Assembly (NCBI GenBank): GCA_003243275.1
Contig: QFQR01000003.1
Location: 372,001-436,000 of the forward strand
Source: Leifsonia xyli
GTDB taxonomy: Bacteria > Actinomycetota > Actinomycetes > Actinomycetales > Microbacteriaceae
Direction: 5' to 3'
DNA: 64,000 bases
Positions 51,950-59,971 of the stretch are shown here, in pieces (the first letter of the stretch is position 1; each line of letters begins with the position of its first letter). Position numbers and translations under genes: made by a program. A model generated the notes under the pieces. That model had not been told where the DNA came from. It did not search any database and worked only from the letters and a program-made list of their open reading frames with translations.

Positions 51950-51977
51950 AATACCGTACCGATTACGGTACTGTATT
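51950..51977 (+). promoter_or_regulatory. 28-bp operator-like palindrome of the AbiE operon
   Basis: AATACCGTACCG (51950-51961), ATTA, CGGTACTGTATT (51966-51977): arms pair at 11 of 12 positions. It ends 5 nt before the AGGAGG of abiEi. AbiEi antitoxins are known to repress their own promoter by binding inverted repeats, so this is the expected operator. Confidence 0.7.
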
Positions 51978-51993
51978 GGCCAGGAGGTGCGCG

Positions 51994-52527
51994 ATGGGGT
52001 ATCGGCGGGATCTGTGGGAGATCGCCGCATCCCGCAACGGCATCGTGACCGTCGCCGAGGCGGAGGACGCGGGCGTGCCTGCCGTCGAGGTGCGGAAGCT
52101 TGCTGCTCGCGGCGCCCTCCGCGGATACGGGCAGGGCGTCTACGCGCACCGCGACGTGCCGACGACCTCGTTCACCGAGCCGACCGCTGCCGTGGCTCTT
52201 GCCGGGGAGGGGGCATTCCTGCACCGTGAGTCCGTGCTCGATCTGCTCGGGCTCGGACAGTTCAATCCGCCGAAGGTGAGGGTGGGCACGCGTCGCCGCG
52301 TGCGGCGCACGCTGCCGGAGTGGATGGAACTGGAGAACCGGCCGGACATGCCCGACGAGGATCTCACCCACTACGAGAGCATCCCGGCGACGACCGTCCG
52401 GCGGGCGCTGGAGGACATGCGGGATCGGATGCCGCCGAACCGCTGGGAGGCTGTGGTCGATGAGGCGCTCAGGCGAGACGTGATCGCCGAGCAGCACGCG
52501 GCTGCATGGAAGGAGGTGTCAGCGTGA
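51994..52527 (+). CDS. AbiEi-type antitoxin of a type IV toxin-antitoxin system
   Basis: 177 residues. The N-terminal winged HTH is typical: WEIAASRNGIVTVAEAEDAG, VRKLAARGALRGYGQGVYAH. The C-terminal domain that counteracts the toxin follows (GEGAFLHRESVLDLLGLG, ATTVRRALEDMRDRMP). ATG 51994 has AGGAGG 6 nt upstream. It overlaps the toxin start by 4 bp (GTGA). The operator palindrome upstream supports negative autoregulation. AbiE systems give abortive phage resistance in some hosts. Confidence 0.87.
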   Translation: MGYRRDLWEIAASRNGIVTVAEAEDAGVPAVEVRKLAARGALRGYGQGVYAHRDVPTTSFTEPTAAVALAGEGAFLHRESVLDLLGLGQFNPPKVRVGTRRRVRRTLPEWMELENRPDMPDEDLTHYESIPATTVRRALEDMRDRMPPNRWEAVVDEALRRDVIAEQHAAAWKEVSA

Positions 52528-52820
52528 GCGACGTGCCGCCGCCGCTGAATGTGACGCAGCTCAATGCTCGGCTCGCGCAGGTAGCCGCCGAACTGGGCAT
52601 CCCGGTCGCCCGTGCGCGGGTGATGCTCTGCACGCTGATCGTGTCGCAGATGCTTCCCGATGCCGTCGCCGTCAAGGGTGGCATGGGTGTGAAGCTGCGC
52701 TTCGGTGAGCGCGGCACGCGCGCCACCTCCGACCTCGATGTCTCCACCCGCATCCGCGGTGAGAAGTTCGAGCAGGCGTTCCGTGGGCGTCTGGCCGCGG
52801 GGTGGGGTGAACCGCCCTGA
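52524..52820 (+). pseudogene. AbiEii-type nucleotidyltransferase toxin, truncated
   Basis: 98 residues where the family usually has about 250-300. The N-terminal part is intact: LNVTQLNARLAQVAAELGIP, and the nucleotidyltransferase motif KGGMGVKLRFGERGTRATSD followed by LDVSTR. It stops at GWGEPP exactly where a foreign-looking segment begins (52816 on). The catalytic core beyond motif I, including the C-terminal helical domain, is missing. The start is GTG 52524 with GGAGG upstream; ATG 52506 is also in frame. The toxin is probably inactive. Confidence 0.75.
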
Positions 52821-52907
52821 CTATTGTTCCGATCGGGACACTTGTCCGGCAGATGTCGGATTGGCTGATTGGTCTGCTGTGCGGAACAGGTGGCATGGAT
52901 AGTCAGG
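52816..52907. repeat. Nested inverted repeats at the abiEii truncation point
   Basis: CCTGACTAT (52816-52824) and ATAGTCAGG (52899-52907) bracket a second pair, TTGTTCCG and CGGAACAG. The segment is less GC-rich than its surroundings and begins at the toxin's premature stop. The 52908-53060 stretch has no recognisable gene and may be remnant mobile DNA; I could not identify a transposase. Confidence 0.5.
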
Positions 52908-53060
52908 CGGGCGTGAGCAACGAACTGGTGATGGACGTCTTGGTTTAGGCCGCGAGTGTGAGCGGCTCGGCTTGCTTGGTTTCCCATTCGCTCTACGGAG
53001 TTCCGCGGTGCTCACGACCGGCTGGTGGAGCAGGCGGTGCTTCACGCGGCGGATGACGGG

Positions 53061-53525
53061 TCAGCGCGTGCGGCTGCCGAGGTGGTCGCGGAGCGACTGC
53101 GTCATCGTCTGCAGGTGCCGGAAGGTGCTCGCCTGCTCGGCCGCGCTGAGTGCGGCGAGCATGGTCACCTCGACCGCACGGACTGCCGCCGTCGCGGCTT
53201 CGAGGCTCGTCCGTCCGCGCGGGGTGAGCTGGGCAGGCAGAACGCGCCCGGCGGTGGGCTCCTTCGGGCGGGTCACGTATCCGTCGCGTTCGAGCGTGCG
53301 CAGCAGCACGTTCATCGACTGGCGTGTCACGAATGCGCCGCGCGCGAGCTCGGAGTTCGAGAGGCCGGGGCGTTGCGCGAGCAACTCGAGGCAGGCGTAG
53401 TGGGTGACGGTCATCCCGAGCGGTCGGAGCGCATCCTCCATCGCGGCGCGCAGCACGCTGGAGGTCTCCTTCAGGAGGTAGCCCATCGAGTGCTCGAGTT
53501 CGACCCCGGTCCCGTCTTGACTCAT
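53061..53525 (-). CDS. MarR-family transcriptional regulator
   Basis: 154 residues. Winged HTH: MTVTHYACLELLAQRPGLSN, ELARGAFVTRQSMNVLLRTL, ERDGYVTRPKEPTAGRVLPA with the wing, and dimerising helices at both ends. ATG 53525 is chosen because the -10-like CAGAAT 6 nt upstream and the operators fit it; frames further upstream run antisense to the VOC gene. It should repress itself and the divergent VOC gene through two palindromes in the shared promoter. Confidence 0.9.
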   Translation of the reverse strand: MSQDGTGVELEHSMGYLLKETSSVLRAAMEDALRPLGMTVTHYACLELLAQRPGLSNSELARGAFVTRQSMNVLLRTLERDGYVTRPKEPTAGRVLPAQLTPRGRTSLEAATAAVRAVEVTMLAALSAAEQASTFRHLQTMTQSLRDHLGSRTR

Positions 53526-53568
53526 GTCAGTATTCTGACATACTGAACTGGATGTCAGAAAACTGACA
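53525..53568. promoter_or_regulatory. Two perfect MarR operators in the divergent promoter
   Basis: TGTCAGTATTCTGACA (53525-53540) and TGTCAGAAAACTGACA (53553-53568): identical 6-bp arms with 4-bp AT-rich spacers, centres 28 bp apart. The first overlaps the MarR start codon and its -10; the second precedes the VOC ribosome site. This is an archetypal autoregulated MarR arrangement. Confidence 0.85.
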
Positions 53569-53585
53569 AGATGGAGGAGCTTCCC

Positions 53586-53954
53586 ATGGCTGTCACCGGC
53601 CCCGATTTCATCTCGCTGCAGACCCGCGACCTCGAGAAGGCTGCTGCGTTCTACACGAACTACCTGGGTCTCGTGCGCTCGCCCGCCGGCCCGCCGCACG
53701 CGATCGTCTTCGCCACGACCCCGATCGCCTTCGCCCTGCGCGACCTCGTGCCCGGCACCGACCTCGACGCCGCCCCGCAGCCGGGTGTCGGTGCCGCGAT
53801 CTGGCTGCACGCCACCGAGGTGCAGGCCATCCACGACGCCCTCGTCGCCGACGGACACCGCATCGTCTCGGCGCCGATCGACGGCCCCTTCGGCCGCACC
53901 TTCACCTTCGCCGACCTCGACGGCTACCAGATCACGCTGCACGACCGCGCCTAG
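53586..53954 (+). CDS. VOC-family (glyoxalase/bleomycin-resistance) protein
   Basis: 122 residues, two beta-alpha-beta-beta-beta modules: FISLQTRDLEKAAAFYTNYL, GLVRSPAGPPHAIVF in the first; GAAIWLHATEVQAIHDALVA, APIDGPFGRTFTFADLDGYQ in the second. Members are metal-dependent lyases/dioxygenases or drug-binding proteins. ATG 53586 has GGAGGAG 7 nt upstream. Divergent from MarR with shared operators, so it probably detoxifies or modifies the compound MarR senses. Confidence 0.88.
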   Translation: MAVTGPDFISLQTRDLEKAAAFYTNYLGLVRSPAGPPHAIVFATTPIAFALRDLVPGTDLDAAPQPGVGAAIWLHATEVQAIHDALVADGHRIVSAPIDGPFGRTFTFADLDGYQITLHDRA

Positions 53955-54043
53955 GGCGGCCGCGGGATCCGGGGCGGGTCGACGCCGACGTGAGAGGTGC
54001 TCGGGAGGCGAGTTCAGGTCAGCGTCCGCTGTATAGTCATCAC

Positions 54044-54463
54044 ATGCTGACTCTTGCGTCGCGGATCGACGTCATGAACCGGCTCGGCCGGGCGATGGCC
54101 GACCCGACCCGATCCACCATCCTCCTCGAACTGCTGGACGGGCCCGGATACCCGGCGACCCTCTCCGAGACGCTCGGCCTCACACGCACCAACGTGTCGA
54201 ACCACCTCGCCTGCCTGCGCGGCTGCGGCATCGTGGTCGCCACGCCCGAGGGGCGCCGCACCCGCTACGAGATCGCCGACCCGCACCTGGCGCGGGCGAT
54301 CTCGCTGCTCGTCGACACCGTGCTCGCCTATGACGACGGGATGCCGTGCCTCGACGAGGATTGCGACGTTCCGCTGTGCTGCGGCCCGGGCGCCGGACTG
54401 CCGGGCGCCGAACTGCCGGGCGCCGAACAGGCAGGCACCGAGCGGCCGGAGCTCGCACCGTGA
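54044..54463 (+). CDS. cmtR: Cd/Pb-sensing ArsR-family repressor CmtR
   Basis: 139 residues. ArsR-type HTH: VMNRLGRAMADPTRSTILLE, LSETLGLTRTNVSNHLACLR. The recognition helix carries CLRGC, the CmtR metal site (two Cys four apart), and Cys residues in DDGMPCLDEDCDVPLCCG near the C-terminus provide the third ligand. The tail has a short repeat LPGAE-LPGAE-QAG from duplicated 15-bp DNA. TATAGT (54032-54037) is 6 nt before the ATG. GTGA overlap with cadA: metal binding should release the operon. Confidence 0.93.
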   Translation: MLTLASRIDVMNRLGRAMADPTRSTILLELLDGPGYPATLSETLGLTRTNVSNHLACLRGCGIVVATPEGRRTRYEIADPHLARAISLLVDTVLAYDDGMPCLDEDCDVPLCCGPGAGLPGAELPGAEQAGTERPELAP

Positions 54464-56511
54464 GCGCGGAGTGCTGCGACGTCGACGAGCCGCCGCGGAA
54501 GGCCGTGCTGACGCCGCCGCCGAAACTCGACCTCATCCAGATCCCCGACGAGGGCGACGCGTGCTGCGGACCCGACCCGGCGGCGCGTGCCAAGCCGGAC
54601 GAGCCGCACGAGGTGCGCGCCCCGATCTGGCGTGACCGGGCGCTGCTGCCCTCCGCGATCTCCGGCGTCGCCCTGCTCGCCGGCTACACCTTCGAGTGGA
54701 CGGGGTTCCCGATCCCGGCGATCGTGCTGCAGGCGGTGGCGCTGCTCGCCGGCGCGTCCACCTTCGTGCCGGGCACGATCCGTCGGCTCATGCGCGGAAG
54801 GCTCGGCGTCGGGCTGCTCATGACGGTCGCGGCGCTCGGTGCGGTGCTGCTCGGCCGGGTCGGCGAGGCGGCGGCGCTCGCCTTCCTGTTCTCGCTCGCC
54901 GAGGCGCTCGAAGACCGCGCCATGGACCGCGCCAAGGAGGGGCTGCGCGCCCTGCTCGCGCTCATCCCCGACACGGTGCGCGTCTCCCGCGCGGGTGGCG
55001 AGGTGACGATCCCCGCCGCCGAGGTGCGGCGTCGTGACGTGCTGCTCGTGGGTGCGGGCGAGCGGGTCGCCACCGATGGGGTCGTCGTCGAGGGCCGGTC
55101 GGCACTCGACACCTCCGCGGTGACGGGCGAGTCGATTCCCGTCGAGGTGGTCGTGGGGGATGCGGTGGTGGCCGGGTCGGTGAACGGCTCCGGCACGCTG
55201 CGCGTCGAGGCGACCGCCGACGGGCGCGACAACTCGCTCACCCAGATCGTGGCGCTCGTCGCCCAGGCGCACGCCCGCAAGGGCGAGCGGGCGCGTCTCG
55301 CCGACCGCATCGCGCGCCCGCTCGTTCCGGCGGTGCTCATCATCGCGGCGCTGATCGCGCTCTACGGCGTCGTCATCGGCGACCCGTGGACCTGGATCGA
55401 GCGCGCCCTCGTCGTGCTCGTCGCCGCCTCGCCGTGTGCGCTCGCGATCGCCGTGCCCGTCACCGTGATCAGCGCGATCGGCTCGGCGTCGAAGTTCGGC
55501 GTGGTCATCAAGTCGGGGGAGGCGTTCGAGCGGCTCGGCACCGTGCGCACCGTCGCACTCGACAAGACGGGCACCCTCACCCGGGGCGAGCCGGTCGTCG
55601 TCGATGTGCAGCCGGTCGCGGGGGTCACGCGCTCCCAACTGCTCGGCTGGGCGGCCGCCGTGGAGACGAGCAGCACCCATCCGCTCGCCGCCGCGCTCAC
55701 CGCGGCGGCACCGGGCACGGCATCCGCCACCGAGATCGTGGAGGATGCCGGGCACGGCATCGTCGGGCTCGTCGGCGACCACCGCATCCGCGTCGGCAGC
55801 CCGCGCTGGCTCGACACGGCGGGGCTGGGCGCTGCGGCCGAGACGATGGCAGCTCAGGGGATGACCGTGGTCGTCGTCGAGGCCGACGGCCGCCTCGCCG
55901 GACTCATCGGGGTGCGTGACGAGCTGCGGCCGGAGGCTGCGGAGACGGTGCGGATGCTGCACGCCCAGGGCATCGACACGGTCATGCTGACGGGCGACAA
56001 CGCGCGCACCGCGGCGGCCCTCGCCCGGGAGGCGGGCATCACCGAGGTGCGCGCCGAGCAGCTGCCGCGCGACAAGGCCGAGGCGGTCGAGCAGCTCTCC
56101 GCCATCCGGCCGACGGCGATGGTCGGCGACGGCATCAACGACGCCCCGGCCCTCGCGACCGCGACCGTGGGGATCGCGATGGGGGTGACGGGGTCGGCGG
56201 CGGCGATCGAGTCGGCCGACGTCGCCTTCACGGGCCACGACCTCCGGCTCATCCCGGGTGCGCTCGCCCATGCGCGCCGCGGTCGGCGCATCATGGCGGC
56301 CAACATCGGGCTCGCGCTCGCGATCATCGTGGTGCTGTTCCCGCTCGCCCTGTTCGGGGTGCTGGGGCTCGCCGGGGTCGTGCTCGTGCACGAGGTCGCC
56401 GAGCTCGTGGTGATCCTGAACGGCGTGCGCGCGGCCCGCAGGCCCGCGGCGCTGGGCGAACTGAGCGCCGCGGCGCGCCCAGCCCGGGAGCCGGAACCGC
56501 TGCCGGCCTGA
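54460..56511 (+). CDS. cadA: Cd/Zn/Pb-translocating P1B-type ATPase
   Basis: 683 residues. The cytosolic N-terminus has Cys pairs (SAECCDVDE, DACCGPDP) in place of a full heavy-metal-associated domain. Then come TM pairs, actuator TGES in VTGESIPVEV, the ion-binding SPC in AASPCALAIAVP, phosphorylation DKTGTLTRG, the HP motif in SSTHPLAAAL, GDGINDAPALATA, and final TMs. Class 1B-2 (SPC) pumps export Cd, Zn and Pb. Translationally coupled to cmtR. Confidence 0.95.
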   Translation: MSAECCDVDEPPRKAVLTPPPKLDLIQIPDEGDACCGPDPAARAKPDEPHEVRAPIWRDRALLPSAISGVALLAGYTFEWTGFPIPAIVLQAVALLAGASTFVPGTIRRLMRGRLGVGLLMTVAALGAVLLGRVGEAAALAFLFSLAEALEDRAMDRAKEGLRALLALIPDTVRVSRAGGEVTIPAAEVRRRDVLLVGAGERVATDGVVVEGRSALDTSAVTGESIPVEVVVGDAVVAGSVNGSGTLRVEATADGRDNSLTQIVALVAQAHARKGERARLADRIARPLVPAVLIIAALIALYGVVIGDPWTWIERALVVLVAASPCALAIAVPVTVISAIGSASKFGVVIKSGEAFERLGTVRTVALDKTGTLTRGEPVVVDVQPVAGVTRSQLLGWAAAVETSSTHPLAAALTAAAPGTASATEIVEDAGHGIVGLVGDHRIRVGSPRWLDTAGLGAAAETMAAQGMTVVVVEADGRLAGLIGVRDELRPEAAETVRMLHAQGIDTVMLTGDNARTAAALAREAGITEVRAEQLPRDKAEAVEQLSAIRPTAMVGDGINDAPALATATVGIAMGVTGSAAAIESADVAFTGHDLRLIPGALAHARRGRRIMAANIGLALAIIVVLFPLALFGVLGLAGVVLVHEVAELVVILNGVRAARRPAALGELSAAARPAREPEPLPA

Positions 56512-56526
56512 GCGCCGCGCCTCCGC

Positions 56527-57372
56527 TCACGCGGTCAGCGGTTGCCCATTCGCGGGGAGTGCCTCGCGTGGCGCGGGATCGTCGCCGACGGCGATCTCGG
56601 CGAACGCCATCGGGATTCCCTGCGCGGTCCAGAAGGAGGCGCGGTCCATCAGTTGGGCGTGCACATGCGGCTCGCTGCTGTTGCCGGAGTTGCCGCAGCG
56701 CCCGACCGGGGTGCCCGCGGTCACCCGCTCGCCCCGCCGCACGGCGAGCGAGCCCCGCTGCAGGTGCGCGACCGCGGCGTACACGCCGTCGTCGCCGCGG
56801 ATCACGAGGTGGTTGCCGACGATGAAGCCCGGTCCGCCGAGCTCGCGCACCACGCCCTCCAGCATGAGGTAGCCGGCGCCCCAGCCGTTCGAGCGGGCGC
56901 GGTGGTCGCGGCGCCAGTCCGAGGCGCGCACGACGGTGCCGTCGATCATCGCGAGCACCGGCTGCCCGAACGCGGGGTACTCGGCGGCGGGGCGCATCAT
57001 CGGCCCGCCGAACTCGGGGCGGGCGGCATCCGCGGGGGTGTGGGCGAGGTCGATCGCGTACGCCTGGCCGTAGGCGCGCACCCCGTGGCTCGGCACGGCG
57101 GATGCGGGGGAGTTGAGCCCCAGCCAGCGGCCTCGCACGGGCGAGGCGACCACCCGGGTGGCCTGCTCAGGGAGCCAGCCCGGCACCAGGAAGGTGGCGA
57201 GCAGGCAGAGCACCGCGAGGGCGAGGGCGAGCAGCACGAGGAGGGGGAGCAGTTCGCGGATGCCGTCGGAGGTGACATAGCGTCCGGCGATCGCGTTGCC
57301 GATGAGGATCGCGGCGGCCAGATAGTAGAGCGGGCCCCGGATGCGGTAGAACGCCAGCACCATCCGCCTCAT
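56527..57372 (-). CDS. M23-family peptidase, membrane-anchored
   Basis: 281 residues from ATG 57372. Two N-terminal TMs (GPLYYLAAAILIGNAIAG, LLPLLVLLALALAVLCLLAT) are followed by an extracytoplasmic M23/LytM domain: SHGVRAYGQAYAIDLAH carries the first His and Asp zinc ligands, VFVHAGxxG-like GDDGVYAAVAHLQRGS the third, and EPHVHAQLM the HxH. The domain cuts peptidoglycan cross-links in active members. ATGA overlap with the upstream ArsR gene, so transcription is under that regulator. Confidence 0.85.
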   Translation of the reverse strand: MRRMVLAFYRIRGPLYYLAAAILIGNAIAGRYVTSDGIRELLPLLVLLALALAVLCLLATFLVPGWLPEQATRVVASPVRGRWLGLNSPASAVPSHGVRAYGQAYAIDLAHTPADAARPEFGGPMMRPAAEYPAFGQPVLAMIDGTVVRASDWRRDHRARSNGWGAGYLMLEGVVRELGGPGFIVGNHLVIRGDDGVYAAVAHLQRGSLAVRRGERVTAGTPVGRCGNSGNSSEPHVHAQLMDRASFWTAQGIPMAFAEIAVGDDPAPREALPANGQPLTA

Positions 57373-57902
57373 CGCTGCGCCCCCACGAGGCATGCCAGCA
57401 GCGGCACGACGCGCGCCGCGGGAACCTCGTAGCTGCCGCGCCCGCTCTGCCGTACCCATCCGGCCGCGATCAGTTGCCGCAGGTGGTGGTGCAGTTGCCC
57501 GGTCGTGCCGAGCGCGGCGAGCTCAGCCAGCTCGGCGGTCGCGTGCACCCCCGAGGCGATGTGGCGCAGCAGCTCGAGCCGCACCGGGTGCGCGAGTGAG
57601 GTGAGGGTCGCCGCGTACTCGGACCAGTCGGTCTCGAACATGCCGCTCGTGCCCGCGCCCTGCTGCCAGGCCACCGGCCCGCCGTCCGGCAGGGTGAGGG
57701 ATCCGACGATCATGACGGCGCCGCCCTCGGTGTCGGGGTGCTGGTCGAGCCGGGATCGCAGGCCGCCCAGGGCCCAGAATCCGTCGGCGTCGTCGGTCGT
57801 CGTCGTCGTGTTCTCCCGCGGGGCGCGGGAGCCTTCGAGTCGAGCGATCCGCTCGGTGAGCGCGTCGAGCTCGCGACGCAGTTCTTCGTCCAGCTTCGGC
57901 AT
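57369..57902 (-). CDS. ArsR-type winged-helix regulator
   Basis: 177 residues. An N-terminal coiled coil (LDEELRRELDALTERIARLE) and a middle segment (GAVMIVGSLTLPDGGPVAWQ) precede the HTH: YAATLTSLAHPVRLELLRHI, LAALGTTGQLHHHLRQLIAA, GWVRQSGRGSYEVPA. No metal-binding Cys cluster is seen; it looks like the HTH_20/ArsR-like regulators linked to membrane genes. TACTAT (57914-57909) 6 nt before the ATG gives a leaderless start. First gene of a two-gene operon with the M23 peptidase. Confidence 0.85.
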   Translation of the reverse strand: MPKLDEELRRELDALTERIARLEGSRAPRENTTTTTDDADGFWALGGLRSRLDQHPDTEGGAVMIVGSLTLPDGGPVAWQQGAGTSGMFETDWSEYAATLTSLAHPVRLELLRHIASGVHATAELAELAALGTTGQLHHHLRQLIAAGWVRQSGRGSYEVPAARVVPLLACLVGAQR

Positions 57903-57908
57903 GGGGCA

Positions 57909-57987
57909 ATAGTACGTTACTTCGTTATTCCGTACTTACGCGCTCTCAGGCGGCTGCCAGATTTCTTTACCTTACGTAAGGTATGGT
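57909..57987. promoter_or_regulatory. Divergent promoter with TetR operator
   Basis: TACCTTACGTAAGGTA (57968-57983) is a perfect 16-bp palindrome that overlaps the tetR -10 TATGGT (57982-57987). Nearer the ArsR gene, AGTACG/CGTACT (57911-57916 with 57931-57936) forms a spaced inverted repeat next to that gene's -10 TACTAT. Each regulator thus has a candidate operator at its own promoter. Confidence 0.75.
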
Positions 57988-57994
57988 TATCGAC

Positions 57995-58552
57995 ATGAGA
58001 CCCAGCTCGCTCCCCGACATCCTCGACGCCGCCATGCGCGTACTCGACGCCGCCGACGGCACCGACATCACCTACGACTCGGTCGCACGCGAGGCGGGCC
58101 TCACCAAGGCCGGCCTGATGTACCACTTCCCCTCGAAGGACGCGATGATGATCGCGATCATCGAGCACGTCATCGCCCGCTGGCAAGACGAACTGCAGGG
58201 CATCCTCGAGGTGCCGCTCGAGGAGTCCACCCTGAGGCAGCGGGTGGAGGCCTTCGTGGCCTTCGCGGGCAGCGGCGGAGCCACCCCCGGCGAGTTCGCG
58301 GTGTTCTCGGAGGCTGTGCGCCGCCCGGCGCTCTCCGCCCCCTGGCTCGCCTACCTGCGCACCTGGTTCGACTTCGACACCGCCGACAGCGACGTCGACG
58401 GTGGTGCGGGGCACACGGCGCTGCTGCTCGTGTGGCTCGCCACCAACGGTCTGTGGATCGCCGAATCCACCGAGATCCTGCAACTCACACACGCCGAGCG
58501 ACAGGCGCTGACGGATGCGCTGCTCGCCATCGTCTCGAAGGGAACCCCGTGA
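57995..58552 (+). CDS. TetR-family repressor of the SMR operon
   Basis: 185 residues from ATG 57995 (ATG 57983 lies inside the -10 box and is less likely). HTH: LPDILDAAMRVLDAADG, TYDSVAREAGLTKAGLMYHF, PSKDAMMIAIIEHVIARWQD. The C-terminal ligand domain is typical of regulators of multidrug efflux (FAVFSEAVRRPALSAPWLAY). Its own perfect palindrome overlaps the promoter. GTGA coupling to the first SMR gene makes a self-regulated drug-efflux operon. Confidence 0.91.
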   Translation: MRPSSLPDILDAAMRVLDAADGTDITYDSVAREAGLTKAGLMYHFPSKDAMMIAIIEHVIARWQDELQGILEVPLEESTLRQRVEAFVAFAGSGGATPGEFAVFSEAVRRPALSAPWLAYLRTWFDFDTADSDVDGGAGHTALLLVWLATNGLWIAESTEILQLTHAERQALTDALLAIVSKGTP

Positions 58553-58896
58553 AGAACTGGCTCATCCTCGCCGGTGCCATCGCACTGGAAGTCACCGCGA
58601 CACTGTCGCTGCGTGCCGCGATCGACTCCGCATGGTGGGCGATCCTCGCCGTCGGCGGCTACCTCGGCGCCTTCGTCGCCCTCTCGATGCTGCTGCGCCG
58701 GGGGATGCCGATCGGCGTCGTCTACGGCATCTGGGCAGCATCCGGCGTCGCCCTCACCGCGGTCATCGCCTCGCTCATCTTCGGCGAGCCGTTCACCTTC
58801 CTGATCGGGCTCGGCATCTGCATCGTCATCGCCGGCGTCGTGCTCGTCGAGACCGGGCACGCGGCATCCCCCGACACCGAGGAGGTCTCCTCGTGA
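58549..58896 (+). CDS. SMR-family efflux protein, subunit 1
   Basis: 115 residues with four TMs: NWLILAGAIALEVTATLSLR (with the membrane Glu14-equivalent that carries protons and substrate), WWAILAVGGYLGAFVALSML, MPIGVVYGIWAASGVALTAV and LIGLGICIVIAGVVLVETG. The C-terminus is longer and acidic (SPDTEEVSS). Overlaps both neighbours by GTGA. Such tandem SMR genes usually form a heterodimer of EbrAB or SugE-like type. Confidence 0.92.
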   Translation: MKNWLILAGAIALEVTATLSLRAAIDSAWWAILAVGGYLGAFVALSMLLRRGMPIGVVYGIWAASGVALTAVIASLIFGEPFTFLIGLGICIVIAGVVLVETGHAASPDTEEVSS

Positions 58897-59219
58897 CCTG
58901 GCTCCTGCTCGCCGGTGCGATCGTCACCGAGGTCGCCGCGACCATGTCGCTGCGCGCATCCGAGGGGCTGCGCAAGAAGATCTGGATCGCGCCCGTCGCC
59001 GTGTTCTACCTCACCGCTTTCGGGCTGCTCACGATCGCGCTCGCGCAGGGGATGCCGGTCGGCATCGCCTACGGCGTCTGGGCCGCCTGCGGGGTCGCCC
59101 TCACCGCGATCGGGGCGCGCGTGTTCTTCAAGGAGCGCCTCACGCCGCGCATGACCGCCGGTATCGTGCTCATCGCGATCGGTGTGCTCACCATCGAGCT
59201 CGGCAGCCAGGCGGCCTGA
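58893..59219 (+). CDS. SMR-family efflux protein, subunit 2
   Basis: 108 residues with four TMs: TWLLLAGAIVTEVAATMSLR (conserved Glu again), IWIAPVAVFYLTAFGLLTIA, MPVGIAYGVWAACGVALTAI and TAGIVLIAIGVLTIELGSQA. Paired with the previous gene through a GTGA overlap; charged loops differ between the two (KEGLRKK in this one), as expected for opposite topology in a heterodimer. Last gene of the operon. Confidence 0.92.
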   Translation: MTWLLLAGAIVTEVAATMSLRASEGLRKKIWIAPVAVFYLTAFGLLTIALAQGMPVGIAYGVWAACGVALTAIGARVFFKERLTPRMTAGIVLIAIGVLTIELGSQAA

Positions 59220-59488
59220 GCGGGGGTGCCAGGATGCGCCCGGACCGCAGCGGGCGGGTGCGGCACTCGTGGCGGAGCCGTTCCTTCGGGTGAATCTGTG
59301 CGCTCGCGCGACGACGCTGTCCCGTGCAGGAACGGGGCTCCGCCGCCCACGGCGCTCTCGGCAGGCCCCACCCATCGGAGTGGGGTCGCGCCGCGGACGG
59401 TGGCGGCACCTGGTTGAGTTGCTGTACCCGCGGTGGTCGCGGAGGTCGATCCGAGAGGGCGGCACGGCGAGGTTCGACGGGAGCAGTC

Positions 59489-59971
59489 GTGAGCAGACGC
59501 GATCCAGGCGCCACGAGCCCAGGAGCGCGGCTCGTCTATTTCCCGGCCGACCCGCAGGGTGCCAGCCGGCGGAGTCGGCGCAGCCGCATCCTCGCGATGC
59601 GCCCCACCGATCCGACCGAGTCGCGGATCGCAGCACGGTCCCGGCAGGGCGGGGTGGGGGGCGGCCACTGGGAGCTCCTCCGGGCCGACGGTCTCGCCCT
59701 CCTGGTGAGGACGCGCAACGTCGACGACCTCACCGTCGCGCGGGTCGATGCGGATCGGGTGTTCGCGCGTCGCGACGAACTCCGCGTGCTCTACGTGCGC
59801 GACCACGAGGCGGGCCAGCTCTCCTGGTGGCTCGTCGACCGCACCGAGGCGGTGCTCGTCGCAGCCCGGGTGTGGTCGGCTGCACAGCGCACGGAGGTGC
59901 TCGCAAATGCTCGCCTGGCGCTTGCGGCGCTCGCGGCACCGCATCCGTGGGGCGAGTACGACCCGTTCTAA
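59489..59971 (+). CDS. Hypothetical protein
   Basis: 160 residues from GTG 59489 (GGGAG upstream; the same frame is open back to 59324). The N-terminal third is Arg/Ser-rich and unlikely to be folded. The core has WELLRADGLALLVRTRNVDD, ELRVLYVRDHEAGQLSWWLV and NARLALAALAAPHPWGEYDP. I do not recognise a family. The 269-nt gap before it (59220-59488) holds no recognisable gene but contains TTCGGGTGAATCT (59285-59297), shared with the two-component/pst control region. Confidence 0.5.
   Translation: MSRRDPGATSPGARLVYFPADPQGASRRSRRSRILAMRPTDPTESRIAARSRQGGVGGGHWELLRADGLALLVRTRNVDDLTVARVDADRVFARRDELRVLYVRDHEAGQLSWWLVDRTEAVLVAARVWSAAQRTEVLANARLALAALAAPHPWGEYDPF

Noticed and set aside
52821..53060. 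A transposase remnant beside the truncated abiEii
   Set aside because: Frames here gave no convincing transposase motifs; only the inverted repeats and the truncation suggest mobile DNA, so no IS family is claimed.
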